Below are positions 1 through 11,075 of a DNA stretch of 64,000 nucleotides, in pieces. Position numbers and translations under genes: made by a program. The number at the start of each line of letters is the position of its first letter. The stretch's first letter is position 1. This DNA is from Rhyzopertha dominica (taxonomy: Eukaryota > Arthropoda > Insecta > Coleoptera > Bostrichidae). The notes beneath the pieces were generated by a model. It made no database searches. It was not told where the DNA came from and worked only from the letters and a program-made list of their open reading frames with translations. The stretch lies in the NCBI GenBank assembly GCA_025024175.1, contig QCXZ01000003.1:33876257-33940256 (forward strand), written 5' to 3'.

Positions 1-1724
1 TCTTATAGGTTACATTAATCGGTCAGTTTATAGGCGCGGTAAAAGTGGAGAAGGACGTAAAGAATGACGTATGCTGGCGACTCATGGCATCCCTGTGGAA
101 ATCGNCTATTGCAGATGACCGACTCTTTTGCACTTACACGTGTTTATGAGGCTTCTCTGGATATTTGGTAGCCGTGTGCAGCCCGTCTAATAAGTAGCGC
201 AGAAGAATACCTATAAACGTTTAGCGGTAATGTTTTATATGTTTTATAAGAACTAAGTAATTAATTTTGTTTATCATGACGAGGTGCCGATCACGGTTAC
301 ATTGTGAAATGATGGCAAAGAGGACGTGATCCTACTGTAGATTTATTAAAGATAAACTATTAAAACAAATATTTGTGCATTCGTATCATTTCTTATATCT
401 TCAGGAAAAATTGCAAGTGCTAAAGCAGCCAACAAACGCGCACTTGATTTATCTGAACTGTGGAAAGTATCTTCTAAATACCATAAACTGAAAAACTGAA
501 TAACCACTTAAATGATGTGTGATGTGTTGTCACAGACATCGTATCTTTTATCTAGATTCTAGACTCTTAAATCATATTGCATGCGCGAGAAAATTTTGTG
601 ACGACCAGTAAGTCGCCATGTTGCTCGTTTGTATGGCATCGAGTCTGCGCAGTAGCTCGCAAGTGTAACTGAGTGAATGGTGATTAGCGAGATGTGTGAC
701 AGGTCCATTCATAATCTTTATTGCGGATGCGTCTGGCCCTACATGCGCGATCATTTATCATTAATTGTTAAGCTTCTGATTGCATTGTCGCTATTGTTGA
801 GTGTAAGTGTACATACTTACATAAAATACAAAACAAAAGCTTTTTTTTGTTTTAGTTGCGTTAGTTACGCCAACTCGAAAGAAATGTCTGCTAATTTTAT
901 TTTGCTTTCTGTGTTCCTAACCTGTGTTAAGTATACTTATTCAATCTAGTTTTCAACACTAAGTTTTTAGTAATAATATAGGAGTAGGTATCGATAATAT
1001 AGAATATCAAAGGTACTATATACTGTAATACGGACTTTCTGTTTCAAACTTATTTAAACTAGATGTAACAAAAGCAAAAATATAGCATACAGTTTTAATT
1101 TAACTTTTAGTTACCTGGATAAAGAGCTAACTGTTAAAAATAATTATCATTGATAGTCACACAAGTAGTAGCTACTGTAGGTATGCAATTGTATGCAACA
1201 AGATAAAAAATTAGGCTTATATTCATATATATATCATATATAGCAATTATATGGCAATTTTCACACATTCTATACCATGATTAAAAATATTGGGATTAAG
1301 TTTCATAGGTACTTATGTATGCCATGTATTGCGTCGGTGTGTGAGATACGCGTACATAAGAACGGTGAATCTAAACGAGATGAAATGAGTCGCCAGATGA
1401 CGCAGCTGCCTCTTATTGGCTGGAAACCGAATGCAGCAACCTGTACTAGTAGAATAGACCTAAGTTTCGGGCTCGTGAGACTTTCTACGAGACTCCACTC
1501 CGAGTCACCCCACTGTAGATAAAAAAGTTGAACCTAAATATTTATCGATTGTTCAGATGTTGTTCTTTGTCATGGCCGCAAAATTCTCATAACATTAAGA
1601 AACTTTTAGATTTAAATAAATATTCCAGGACTGCAGTTAAGGAAATTACTTGTACTTTTTGTTTTGTGAATAGTAATTATTCAACACAAAATATCTTAAA
1701 AGCAATAAAAGAACACAAATAGTA
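1..1724. other. left-edge non-coding stretch
   Basis: I see no recognisable gene, RNA or mobile element here. Short open frames at 677-949 and 1277-1522 have no family resemblance, and the second lies in slightly GC-richer sequence that could be an old repeat. None of the missing upstream exons of the SLC5 copy at 4397 could be found in this stretch. Confidence 0.5.
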
Positions 1725-2010
1725 GAATGCAGGCTTTCACGGCCGTTGTTCATCGTTGTTCTTCAGGGTTTGATGCCGTGGTCGTAGAATTTGCTCTTGA
1801 CGTTTCGCCGATCATAAGTCAAGTGACTTGACCCAGAGTCCTTCTGAAGAAGCCGAAATCTATGTCCGAAGCTCGATTGGCATGAGATCCTTTGTCATTT
1901 AAACTACTATTGTAGGACTTAGACCGTTAACATGAACTTCTCCTGTAACTACAAACGTTCTGTAGTAGCTTTAACAGATAATCGAACCCGGAACCTCTAG
2001 GATACGCCTC
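1725..2010 (-). repeat. interspersed repeat with GAAACGTC motif and B-box-like segment
   Basis: Read on the minus strand, this segment has a pol III B-box-like stretch (GGGTTCGATT, near 1975-1990) and ends with CGAAACGTCAAGAGC followed by a segment of a type I associate with arthropod interspersed repeats. GAAACGTC-type motifs recur in the window (30.2-30.9, 32.0 and 41.5 kb on one strand or the other). It may be a SINE or the terminal part of a retroelement; which one cannot be settled without a repeat library. Confidence 0.4.
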
Positions 2011-2280
2011 AACGTGCAATCAACTACAAAAAGTTCAGTCACAGTGCTATAAACATTGATCACGATATCGAAGTGCCATAAAAAGTCTTTGTATAGTTGA
2101 ATTATTAATATTTAAAATACATATTTTTTTGTAGAAATTTAATTTTAACAACTTATTTAAGTATTTACTTATAAACAAGCCAGAAGCCATGCAAAGCCAA
2201 TATTTTATAAAGAAATTAATAAAAGTCAGCCTCTAGAATGAAACAGAGTAACAGAAGAGTATAGCGTACTTGCTCAATAA

Positions 2281-3520
2281 TGGGGTCGTCCCGCACATTA
2301 AAGTTTGACAGTTTTAACATATGTCTTTTATTGCTTGCGTTATTAATATTAGTGCTACGCATTTATTTTGCTTTTAGATTAATTCAACTCGTAAGATTCG
2401 GCGGTATAAAAGTTACCCTGTTTTAAACGTTTTCTTAAATCAGCCAACAACTACGCAAAAGGTTCCTTATATCCGTCATGCGCTCTGTTACAGCTCCCTA
2501 GGTAACAATGTGCTCACTGTTGTCAGTTTTATAAATAGCCAGAGAAATACAATAATGCAATGGAAGTGAGAGAGAGGGGCGAAGGTATAAGTATAACCGT
2601 CAACGTCAATTCAGTATTATAATGTAAACATAGGAATAACCTGTAACTGCTCATCAGCAGTAGTATTCTTACAACACGGAACAAAACACTTCTTAACGTA
2701 AGCCATTCTGACATTAAAAAAACAACAGATTACCCAAATACTTCGACAACATCTTGCTCCACCACTTAATCTGACAAATACGAAACTCGAAAGTTTGACC
2801 AAACTATGTAAACAAAAGCGCATTGCTAGAGTTGTTAGGGTTATTCGTTACACATTTGACACATGCAGCACGTGCGAACGTGCGATGTTGTCAGCGGTAC
2901 TTTACCGTTTTCTTCCTAACGACGGCCAGACAGTTTTAAAATTTATGATGTCATACGAAAGTATACAAACTAAACATTATCAAGCTTCAAGCGTCGTTTA
3001 ATTCCTCATAATAAAAACATTAGTTCAAAGGCAGGTTCGATGGTTAAAGTGCTTTCGTGTTTCAGCAAAAGGCCAGTGAACGCGCTTATTATATTGAACT
3101 GTTCATTATAGAATAAACTGACTGAAGGATGATTTAAGTTATTTTCACAAATACGCCGTAAGTTGACCTAGGTATCAATGTCACAATGCCAGTTTACGAG
3201 TACATTTCCTCACGGTATCGCGAAAATCTGCCCACATTGGCAACGCGACGCAGCTCAAAAAAATTTAACAAATATTACTTGCAATGCCGCTAGAGCACTG
3301 GCTATTATTGGTGTTTCTCGCTTTCGTCACCTTGAGAACCTTTTACGTCATCTCCGTGGCAGAATATCGAGGCATTTAAAACGGATATTGAAAATCCATA
3401 CCTTCACATTTTTTTTCTCGGTAAACATGAACCGGAAAAAATCGCAAAAAAATGTCTTTGTGCTTCAATTTTTATGTACATTTTAAATGTAAAATAAAAA
3501 AAAAATCTGGGACGACCCCA
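2281..3520 (-). mobile_element. TIR DNA transposon carrying a THAP fragment (P-like?)
   Basis: The segment is bounded by a perfect 12-bp terminal inverted repeat: TGGGGTCGTCCC at 2281-2292 and its complement GGGACGACCCCA at 3509-3520. A THAP-like N-terminus lies inside on the minus strand (2617-2706). THAP domains are the DNA-binding domains of P-element transposases, so a P-related non-autonomous element of about 1.24 kb is the best reading. No clear target-site duplication is visible (left flank CTCAATAA, right flank TTGGCTTC), so the superfamily is not proven. It lies upstream of the SLC5 copy 1 exons, where that gene's missing introns and exons would be expected. Confidence 0.6.
2617..2706 (-). 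pseudogene. THAP domain N-terminal fragment
   Basis: An ATG-started 29-codon reading frame begins MAYVKKCFVPCCKNTT and stops soon after. The C-x3-C spacing close to an initiating Met (Cys7 and Cys11), followed by K-N-T, is the start of a C2CH THAP zinc finger. The rest of the domain (the later C-x2-H, and the Trp and Pro of the core) is missing, so the copy is truncated. It sits inside the inverted repeats at 2281 and 3520, which fits a decayed transposase or transposon-borne DNA-binding protein rather than a host gene. Confidence 0.5.
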
Positions 3521-4396
3521 TTGGCTTCTTATGAACTTAGGTGTTAATTATTAACATAGGAATCGGCAACATTAATGTAAAAACATGACTGTTACATATA
3601 AACAATAATTGAAAAAAATAACGAACTGAAACTAATAATTGTAGGAAATTGCACCACGCAAAATCTCACATTGTTTTGTACAATTAAAAACAAAAGCTAC
3701 GCCACAAAAATGTTTTTTATCTTCGCAGCATCTAACTTATTTGTTATTATATTGATAAAGATTCTACAAACATCTTTCTTCGACATTTTTGTATTACTTA
3801 ATGGTTGCTAAGTTATCACTAAGAAAAATGGTGGCCAAATCAGAGGGTTATGAATCACAAATTCTTGGTTTTGTATTGATTACCCGACCCCCAAAACAGG
3901 AAGAAATACAGTCGCTGAATATAAATATATTTAACAAAATTACCACCTGACTCGATTATTAGTACCTGTATCGAATTTACTATAAACGTACAATATATCT
4001 GAAGTTCTGTAATTTTAATAGTCAAAAGATTGTATTATTAGGCAAGTATTCCGTTTCTTTTCAAAACGACCGCCCAATAATTAATAATTATATTGATAAA
4101 AAACAAAGTTACTGACAATATGGAAATGTTAATTGATTTCAGTTACTGAAATGCTTGTATGTAGTTTCAATTAGCTATAATGAAAACTGACTTAATTATT
4201 ACTTCCGATATAAATCGAACTGCCGAAGATTTTTTTAGTTTGATAGAGCAACCTCCAAAAACTCGCAGTCTCCGTCATTTTATTACAAAAGCTTGCTATG
4301 TATACGCTCACCGTGGAATATCCTATGTAGCAATGCTGTGTTAGTGTTGTATAGAATCCATTGACTTGTAATTAGTTTAGCAACAAATCATTTTAG
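3521..4396. other. non-coding stretch before the SLC5 exons
   Basis: This is AT-rich sequence without an exon I can recognise. In the neighbouring copy the equivalent upstream exon lies only 54 bp away, so its absence here is notable. The stretch ends with the splice acceptor ATTTTAG at 4390-4396. Confidence 0.5.
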
Positions 4397-5489
4397 TACA
4401 CTCTCCGCCATGCTAAATTGTCTCTCAGGGGCAGTTTATGAGGATTTTNTTTCCAAGATGATGTCTAAACATACAACAGACCAAAGCAGTAGTTACATTC
4501 TAAAGTTGGTTGTGGTTATTGCTGGAGTGATCTGTACTGCACTAGTGTTTGTTGTACAAANGTTAGGAGGAATTTTCCAGCTAGCAGTGGCATTCACGAG
4601 CGTCACAGCTGGTCCAGCATTAGGTCTGTTTACTTTAGGAATGCTATTTCCCCGAGCTAATGCCAAAGTAAGTATCAGGTTCTACATATTCGTTTAAATT
4701 GCAGGGATACATTACAGGGGGCGCTTTTCGGAGGGGTAACCGCTTTAGTATTAATGACGTGGTGGATTCTGTCGGCTCAGTATTATAAATACCTTGGTAT
4801 AATACAATTTCAAACACAACATTTGTCTACCAAGGACTGCATTGGTGAATTATTCAATTCGTCAACTACTTTTACTCCTAAAACAAAGTGAGTTAGTTCC
4901 AGTTTATCTTAAATATTATAATAGCTCAGCGTGGTCTGATTCTAATTAAACTATATATTTAGAACCCGTTTTACAGTAACTTAGATAAGGCCATCTTCAG
5001 TAAAAGTTAAAGTAAACCACTTGTTGAAACGTCAGGCTGGATTTAACTGGAGGATTATTCTTCCCAGCAAATTTTCACTTCCACTGACACACATTTCAAG
5101 AAGTCGCTTCTTTAACTTCTTGGCTGCCAAAATTTTCAAAATTATCGTGATAAGGGTTTCTCATATATAGTTTAATCTAGTTTATATTATTTCGAAATAG
5201 TAATAAAATTATTTTTACTTACAGCTCAACTGTATGTAGTGAGAATGAGCCCGTCGCCTTGTTGAAGGTATCACATTATTATTATACTTTCATTGGAGCA
5301 ACTCTAACAATTGCGATAGGCTATGCTGTAAGCTGCATTACCAAGGAGGATAAAGTAACCAACCGTGATCTATTCAGTCCTGTAATTCATCGCTTTATAC
5401 CAAATTATACTACAAAAAGAGCTTCAAATCCAGATTACTGTAACATTGAAAAAGCTCTGCAAGTTTCTACATTTGGTTCTAATGAATAA
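4397..5489 (+). CDS. SLC5 sodium-coupled monocarboxylate transporter-like, copy 1 (3' exons only)
   Basis: Three exons join in frame: 4397-4667, 4718-4887 and 5225-5489 (TAA at 5487-5489), with GT donors at 4668 and 4888 and AG acceptors before each exon. They give about 235 codons equivalent to exons 6 to 8 of copy 2; the first has the identical length (271 nt) and the same phases. The product is the C-terminal part of a sodium:solute symporter of the SLC5A8/SLC5A12 (SMCT) type, a plasma-membrane carrier that moves small monocarboxylates with Na+. Visible hallmarks are VYEDF, the hydrophobic ICTALVFVV segment and GPALGLFTLGMLFPRANAK, then a last membrane helix (FIGATLTIAIGYAV) and a hydrophilic tail. 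The upstream exons are not within the 4396 bases to the left, so the gene is either split by long TE-filled introns, 5'-truncated, or a decayed duplicate. Two N bases (4449, 4561) leave two codons unresolved but the frame stays open. Confidence 0.85.
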
Positions 5490-5490
5490 A
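5485..5490 (+). terminator. poly(A) signal overlapping the SLC5 copy 1 stop
   Basis: AATAAA overlaps the TAA stop codon of copy 1. A second AATAAA lies near 5731. Either could direct cleavage; the first would give an extremely short 3' UTR. Confidence 0.4.
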
Positions 5491-5754
5491 AAAGATGTGG
5501 CCATATTGCGGCTTCTGTGTATCGTACTGTCTTATCTTTTTATCTGTGATTTCACGCGTAATTATATATATGTATGTATATACCACGTAACATTGCACTA
5601 ACTTGCGCGAGATATATTTTGGCGTAATGGAAAATTTTCACTTGATTGTTACGTCTAACTATTATGCTAAAATATATATATACCTTAACAATATCGGAAC
5701 AAATACAAAAGTAAATTGACTTACTTATTTAATAAAGGATTAAACATGTACAAC

Positions 5755-5817
5755 TGGGTTATATATAAGACTGCACGGCATCGTTGCTGCATTTTACACA
5801 CGCTGCCAAATTTGGCA
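5755..5817 (+). promoter_or_regulatory. putative promoter of SLC5 copy 2 (TATA-like plus CArG palindrome)
   Basis: The 423-bp gap between the two genes holds TTATATATAAG (about 5758-5768), a TATA-box-like site roughly 150 bp before the copy 2 ATG. It is followed by the perfect 14-bp palindrome TGCCAAATTTGGCA (5804-5817), which contains an exact CArG/SRE core CC(A/T)6GG. No initiator can be fixed by eye. Position and motifs are seen; function is inferred. Confidence 0.4.
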
Positions 5818-5912
5818 CATCAATGAAAGCACGTACTAGTTACGTACACTTTATAAAGTCAACATTTTGCCGTTTTTTTACACAATTCATTCATAAAAGA
5901 TAACATTCTAAA

Positions 5913-8900
5913 ATGAGTAGCGCTAGCTTAACTCCCAGCTCAATTGCTCCAAATTTTAGTCCTAAAAGTGAAATTGCATTTTCCTGGCCAGATTATGGAT
6001 TGTTTTGTGCAATGTTAGGGTTAAGTGCCCTTATAGGGATCTATTTCGGATGTTTCGGTAGTAAGCAGTCGACGACAAAAGAGTACCTATTGGGAGGAAA
6101 GACTATGCATGTACTACCGGTTGTTCTCTCACTTGTATCGAGGTAAAGTGCTTCACGAGTTCAAAATTATTATAATTAAATAGATTGCAGTCATGTTTCA
6201 GGTATCACTCTTCTAGGAGTACCCGCAGATGTCTATACCGGAGGAGCGGCTTACTGGTTGCTAGCACCAGGTATGTTATTGACGGCTGCCGTGATGATGT
6301 TTGTATATTTGCCAGTGTTTATGAATTTGGATATAAAGAGTGCATACGAATATCTGGAAATGCGATTTGATCGGTCCATAAGGATGCTTGCTTCTAGCCT
6401 TTTTGCAATATCATTATTCTTCTATTTACCCATAGTTATATATATCCCAGCATTAGCTTTATCAGCAGGTAAATATAAAATAAGGAAATGAATATTATTA
6501 TAAGTACTAAACTTTTAAGCTACTGGTATTCATGTGCATTTGGTTACACCAATCGTGTGTGGCGTTTGCATTTTTTATACCACAATTGGTGGACTTAAGG
6601 CCGTCGTTTGGACCGATGCCCTGCAGTTTACCGTAACATTGATAGCAGTGTTTGTAGTCTTTTTCCTGGGAATCAACTCATTAGGCGGTTTTGGAGAAGT
6701 CTGGTGGAAAGCTGTAGAAGGTCACCGACTGGACAGTATCGTAGAGTATGTACCAAACGAGGCATATTCGTAACGTAAGGGTCGTTTTGGCAGAAAAATA
6801 GTTTACTCACAGTTCTAGTTTCCTACAAACGCATTTATTGTTCAACGTATTTGCTTTTTATAATTGCTTTACATTAGCTTCTTTAACCGCTCTGCGTAGA
6901 AGTTTTTTGCCTGGGTATTAAACAAGTTCATACCGCAGGCTTGAGATCCTTCTTGAACAGTTGTCCAGCAAGCCCCTGTTTGAAGTGTAAGAAGGGAACA
7001 CAGGTCGTGACTGTTGTTCCTTCCTTGGCTGTGGCAGCTGTGTGGTGTTACGATCCCCCTTTCTTAGGTAAGGCCGGGTAACGCTACCACCACCCTCGTA
7101 AGGTGAGGAAACCTGAACTCGTATCCTAATTCCCGAGAAAATGGACGATTTCCAACGCTGTACTCTTCGGAGATTAGTGGGTCGCTGTTAGTGTTTGGGA
7201 AATAAGTTGTGACTAATTAAAAAGGCTAACTTTAGTTTTAGCACGTGTATTGAGTCTTCAATTAATAGATAAATGGGTTTACATTAACGTCAAAGACGCG
7301 TAGTAACTTGTTACAAAAAAAAGAATATATGGAAATAAACATTCAGATGTTCGATTGTTTGAATTCAGAATGAATGGATTATGAAAATTAATATATTGTT
7401 ATTAAAAAAAACGATAAAAGCTTGCGGCGTTAATCTATTCAAAAACTTACAAACCCAAATGTTACGTCCTTCTTGGGGAGCCCCTCGGTAGTTTAGATTT
7501 TCCGACCGACCTACTTAAAAACAGCTAGATCTGACGATTTAGCGTTTTGGCGGTACCGGGCTATGTCCATTCGTTCTAACGACTGTCGTAAACATTTCTT
7601 AACTTCCTGCTGGTATTACATCGATAATTTAGAAAAATACAAAAATTTGGAATACCCAGGACTGTTCCATAGACAGTTTCCCGCGTTTACGAATTTGGAT
7701 CGCCCGTATCAGTTTGGTGAGCATTTCGCTGTAGACAGCAGTTGTAGTTGTCAATGAATTTAACCGAACGAACGCCCTTTATCATCGCATAAAACGGTAG
7801 CCATCGTTTTCCAAGTCGTGTAAGAAAATTGCTTGAATTCCACGTCTCGTGGTCCGTAACAATGTGGGAATATAAGCCATTTCTTTCTTGTCGGCAATGA
7901 TCCAAACATGCCTTTTCACATTATTTTGTTCTTTGTGATGGTTCGTGCGTCTAGCAAGAGAAAATTCATCAGCTAGAACATTAATTATCGTCGATCAGAG
8001 TTACTAACTAGTTCACCGGTTTAGACATGGGCCTGCCCTGACTCCGCTCTTCATCGTGCTTATTTGTGCGGCCATTCTTGATACCATCTTTCCTTCACTT
8101 AACAGCTGGTCCATAAACAACCCATAATTGCTTGTGGATTTGAGCGGCTGAGCATCCTTTTGCACACAAAAAACAAATCACTCCTGGCATTTCGCAACTG
8201 GCCAGATCAACGATTGTCACGGATACTGTTGACTGCATTCATTAACTAGCAAACAATAACTGAAATAACATCACTTTCGTGCGTTTGCAGACAGTCAATA
8301 GATGGCGCTGTATGCATACAACTTTGTTATAGCCTATCAGTATTTAAATATACGCAAATGGCCCTTACATTACTAATACCTATGCCTCATAGATTATGAG
8401 GAACCCAAAAGATTTTGTGTTCCTTTTTGCAGTTTTAACATTAATCCGTTCAAAAAAGATTCGTTTTGGATAATCATAATTGGATCCTCATTTCATTGGC
8501 TTGCACTTAGTGCATCTAACCAAGGATGTGTACAAAAATTCCTCTCACTAGCAACTTTAAAGCAGGCGAAAAGGTACCAGATATAAACTTGGCTATGTTT
8601 TGCATGTTTTCTATGAGACTTTCAGTACGGTATGGCTGTATGCTTTTGGGATAGCGTTACTAAAAACCTTAAGCATCTTGACTGGACTCATCATCTATGC
8701 AAAGTATGCAGATTGTGATCCTTTCAAAACTGGCCAAATATCTAGACGAGACCAACTTTTGCCCTACTATGTTATGGATGTAGCAGGTGGACTTCCTGGA
8801 TTACCGGGTTTATTCATATCTGGGATAGTGAGTTCGGCACTAAGGTGAGTAAATGGTTAAAGTCAGTATTTGATTATTTAGTGGAACCTCTCTTGTAGTA

Positions 8901-9731
8901 CTTTATCCGTCCATTTAAACTGCTTGGCAGGCACCGTCTATGAGGATTTCATATCTAGGTTCATGCCGAAGGGTACCACAGAAAAGACAGCCAGCAATAT
9001 CTTAAAGATAGTTGTCGTCATAATAGGAGTAATCTGTACTGCCCTTGTGTTTGTGGTAGAGAAATTAGGTGGAGTATTTCAGCTATCAGTTGCATTCACT
9101 AGCGTTAGCTCTGGTCCTGTTCTTGGTCTGTTCACATTGGGAATGTTGTTTCCTAAAGTAAATGCAAAGGTATCATTTCATAGTGATATAATTAACTTAG
9201 CAAGCTACTTGGCCACATTTATTTTAGGGTGCATTATGGGCTGCAATTTGTGCAGAAGTATTATTATTTTCATTGATCTTAACTACTCAATATTACAAAT
9301 TTATCGGTGGAATTCACTACCAGGACCTACCAACCTCCATCGAGGGATGTGTTTCTACATTAAATATCACTTCCCAAATGACCACACCACTGTAAGTAGT
9401 GAGTTTCACATGTGGTGTAATCTGAGCCAATGGGTTTTCTTTCAGACCGACCGTTGGAAATGTAAATGAACCCTTCATTCTTTTTAAATTATCGTCTTAT
9501 TTATATACTGTCGTGGGGACATTTATTACTATAATTCTTGCTGTTATAATTAGCTTTTTTACACGGGATAACAATGCTGTACCTGTTCGAAGGGAGTTGC
9601 TGAGCCCTCTTGTTCATTCCTTGGTGCCAGACGACAAAACTTCTATTGAAGTGAAATATAATACAGTGGGAAACGCTCTGAAGATAGTTTCTGATTATGA
9701 GGTAGAGAAAGAGTCTAACATCCATTCGTAA
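5913..9731 (+). CDS. SLC5 sodium-coupled monocarboxylate transporter-like, copy 2 (complete)
   Basis: Eight exons join without a frame break: 5913-6142, 6191-6468, 6520-6769, 8433-8573, 8626-8844, 8899-9169, 9228-9391 and 9446-9731 (TAA 9729-9731). The sum is 1839 nt, about 612 residues, matching the family's usual length of about 600. Every intron is GT-AG, and all but the third are about 48-58 bp. The product is a multi-pass plasma-membrane Na+/solute symporter; the SLC5A8/SLC5A12 (SMCT) group, which carries lactate, pyruvate, short-chain fatty acids and similar anions, fits best, though SMVT-like substrates cannot be excluded. Visible signatures: the N-terminal first helix after FSWPDYGLF; SGITLLGVPADVY in helix 2; IGGLKAVVWTDALQ (about residues 192-205), the classic SSF motif; QGCVQKFLSL; GLIIYAKYADCDP; DQLLPYYVMD with GLPGLPGLFISGI; STLSVHLNCLAGTVYEDF; and GPVLGLFTLGMLFP. 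The start ATG at 5913 is the first in-frame one before the family N-terminus. Intron 3 is 1663 bp because a mariner sits in it. The exon 3 donor is GTAACG, a weak but frame-consistent site. Confidence 0.93.
6776..8367 (-). mobile_element. decayed mariner-type element inside intron 3 of SLC5 copy 2
   Basis: The element begins TAAGGGTCGTTTT at 6776 and ends with the complement of TAAGGGCCATTTGCG at 8367, so both ends carry a TA and an AGGG-YC-TTT inverted repeat, as in Tc1/mariner insertions. Between them, broken minus-strand frames resemble mariner transposase from N- to C-terminus. At about 1.59 kb it is longer than a typical 1.3-kb mariner, so smaller insertions are probably nested in it (perhaps around 6930-7180). 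Removing it would leave an intron of about 70 bp, the same size class as the gene's other introns. Confidence 0.72.
6870..8260 (-). pseudogene. mariner transposase remnant, many stops and frameshifts
   Basis: Minus-strand pieces in order: an HTH-region stretch near 8020-8160 with the order (A)QIHKQLW-VYGP-VK and a GRTNKHDEE-like run, as in SETMAR/mariner N-termini; a catalytic-domain stretch near 7800-7905 reading LYSHIVTDHETWNSS, equivalent to IVTGDETWV with the first catalytic Asp region (here D-H-E-T-W); and a C-terminal stretch at 6890-6920 reading FYAERLKKL, equivalent to the terminal FY-x-GI-KL motif of mariners. No continuous frame survives, so the copy is dead. Confidence 0.55.
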
Positions 9732-9766
9732 TATTTATGTTTAATATTTATTAACGCTTGTTATAA

Positions 9767-9772
9767 AATAAA
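9767..9772 (+). terminator. poly(A) signal of SLC5 copy 2
   Basis: AATAAA lies 36 bases after the copy 2 stop codon, in an A/T-rich 3' UTR context. It is the only canonical signal close to the stop. Confidence 0.6.
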
Positions 9773-10821
9773 AAATCTAAACTAAACAATTAATCGTTTA
9801 TTCGACGTAGACCTAGTTATATAATAAAATAACATTTTCAGAACATCAAGTTCTAGAATGATTCGCTGTTAAAACGCCAAGCCATTATGCGACCGAAAAC
9901 GTATCTTTTTTAAAATTTTAAATAATGAATAAATAAACAGTTATATTTTATATTTAGTGCGATCAATTCTGCATATTTTAATTCTCAAATGTAGTAGGAC
10001 AAACTCACAATAGTTCAAACCGCAGTACAGTAAGCCAAACACCTGACTCAAGTACTTTTATGTATTTGTGGCATATGAAACCTTTTGCAAATTCTGTTTA
10101 TTACAAAATTTATACCTGTATAACTGTTAGTGCTTCCGACTAACTAGCATCTTTAGTGCTAGAAAATTAACGAAAAAATTAAAAATTCCCCCCTGGCATA
10201 AGGAGATGCCGAGTTGCATTTGCTAAATTTATCATATCATTATATGTTCGATTTATCTTAAAAACCCAAAGGCAAGTGAAAGTTGCTAGCTTCATTGAGA
10301 GAACCACTGTATACTGGTAAGGGCAGACATGCATTTGTTAAAATTGTCAAGTTACAGTGTCTAAATGTATCAGTAAACGATCATTTTATCTGACGAACTG
10401 AGGTGCCGGAAAAGCCCGCATGTCAAGTTTAAAAGGTTTTTATTTTAGACATTCCTCACAACTAATTTTAACTTGACATTATGTCGTATGACCTGAAATT
10501 CAATTTAATTAGATTAGTGCCGAATTATTTTGTTTGTTACCTTCGTCAGTTCGACCGCTTTTTTGTGAGATAAATTGATGACCTTCATCGACTGTGACAG
10601 TAATGTCGTTTCATTTGTCATAGCCTTGCTAATGTGATTCGAACATCCCATTTCTGTTTAAGCATGTTCGACTAAAATGTTAATCTTATCGACATACAAA
10701 AACAGTAACTTTTTGTGCAAGAAGAATATTAGTTTTCAAAAATTAGGTCAGAACCGTGAAACCACATAGGGATGAAAAGTTATTGAGAATAAAATGATAA
10801 CTATATATAACTATTAATAGA
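9773..10821. other. intergenic AT-rich stretch
   Basis: I see no gene, RNA or clear repeat here. Confidence 0.5.
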
Positions 10822-11075
10822 ATAGAGAAACCGCCTGACGGAAACTGCTGGTTTTGCGACGAGGAAGATACCTCAGAACACATTCTGTTTAAATGCAACA
10901 GATGGAATAGTGAGAGGGTACAAATAAGTGCCATAGGAGAGAAGTGACAGCAAGCAACACAATGAATAAGATCCTAGAGCCAAAGAGAAATGGTTGGCAA
11001 CGACCACAATGGTAACGAATATTCTTAAGAAAAATGAGCAATTCGAAGCAAAAAGGGTGATAAAGACTTGAACTC
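10822..11075 (+). pseudogene. R1/Jockey-type LINE C-terminal fragment (CCHC finger)
   Basis: From 10837 the plus strand reads DGNCWFCDEEDTSEHILF followed by KCNRWNSERVQ up to a TGA at 10945. This is the Cys-x2-Cys ... His-x4-Cys motif with the trailing Trp and Arg that closes the reverse-transcriptase protein of R1/LOA/Jockey-type non-LTR retrotransposons. Downstream, after a frame change, VTNILKKNEQFEAKRVIK resembles the final helix of the same proteins. The fragment is severely 5'-truncated and frameshifted, so it is a dead insertion. It shows the family's usual role, target-primed reverse transcription, only by homology. Confidence 0.7.

Noticed and set aside
6185..6370. Alternative frame through SLC5 exon 2 and an alternative acceptor at 6200
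   Set aside because: Using the acceptor at 6190 keeps the family sequence SGITLLGVPADVY in frame; the other acceptor breaks it.
6771..6776. Alternative donor GTAAGG after SLC5 exon 3
   Set aside because: It would include an in-frame TAA; the GTAACG donor at 6770 joins exon 4 in the right phase (SFNINPFKKDSFW).
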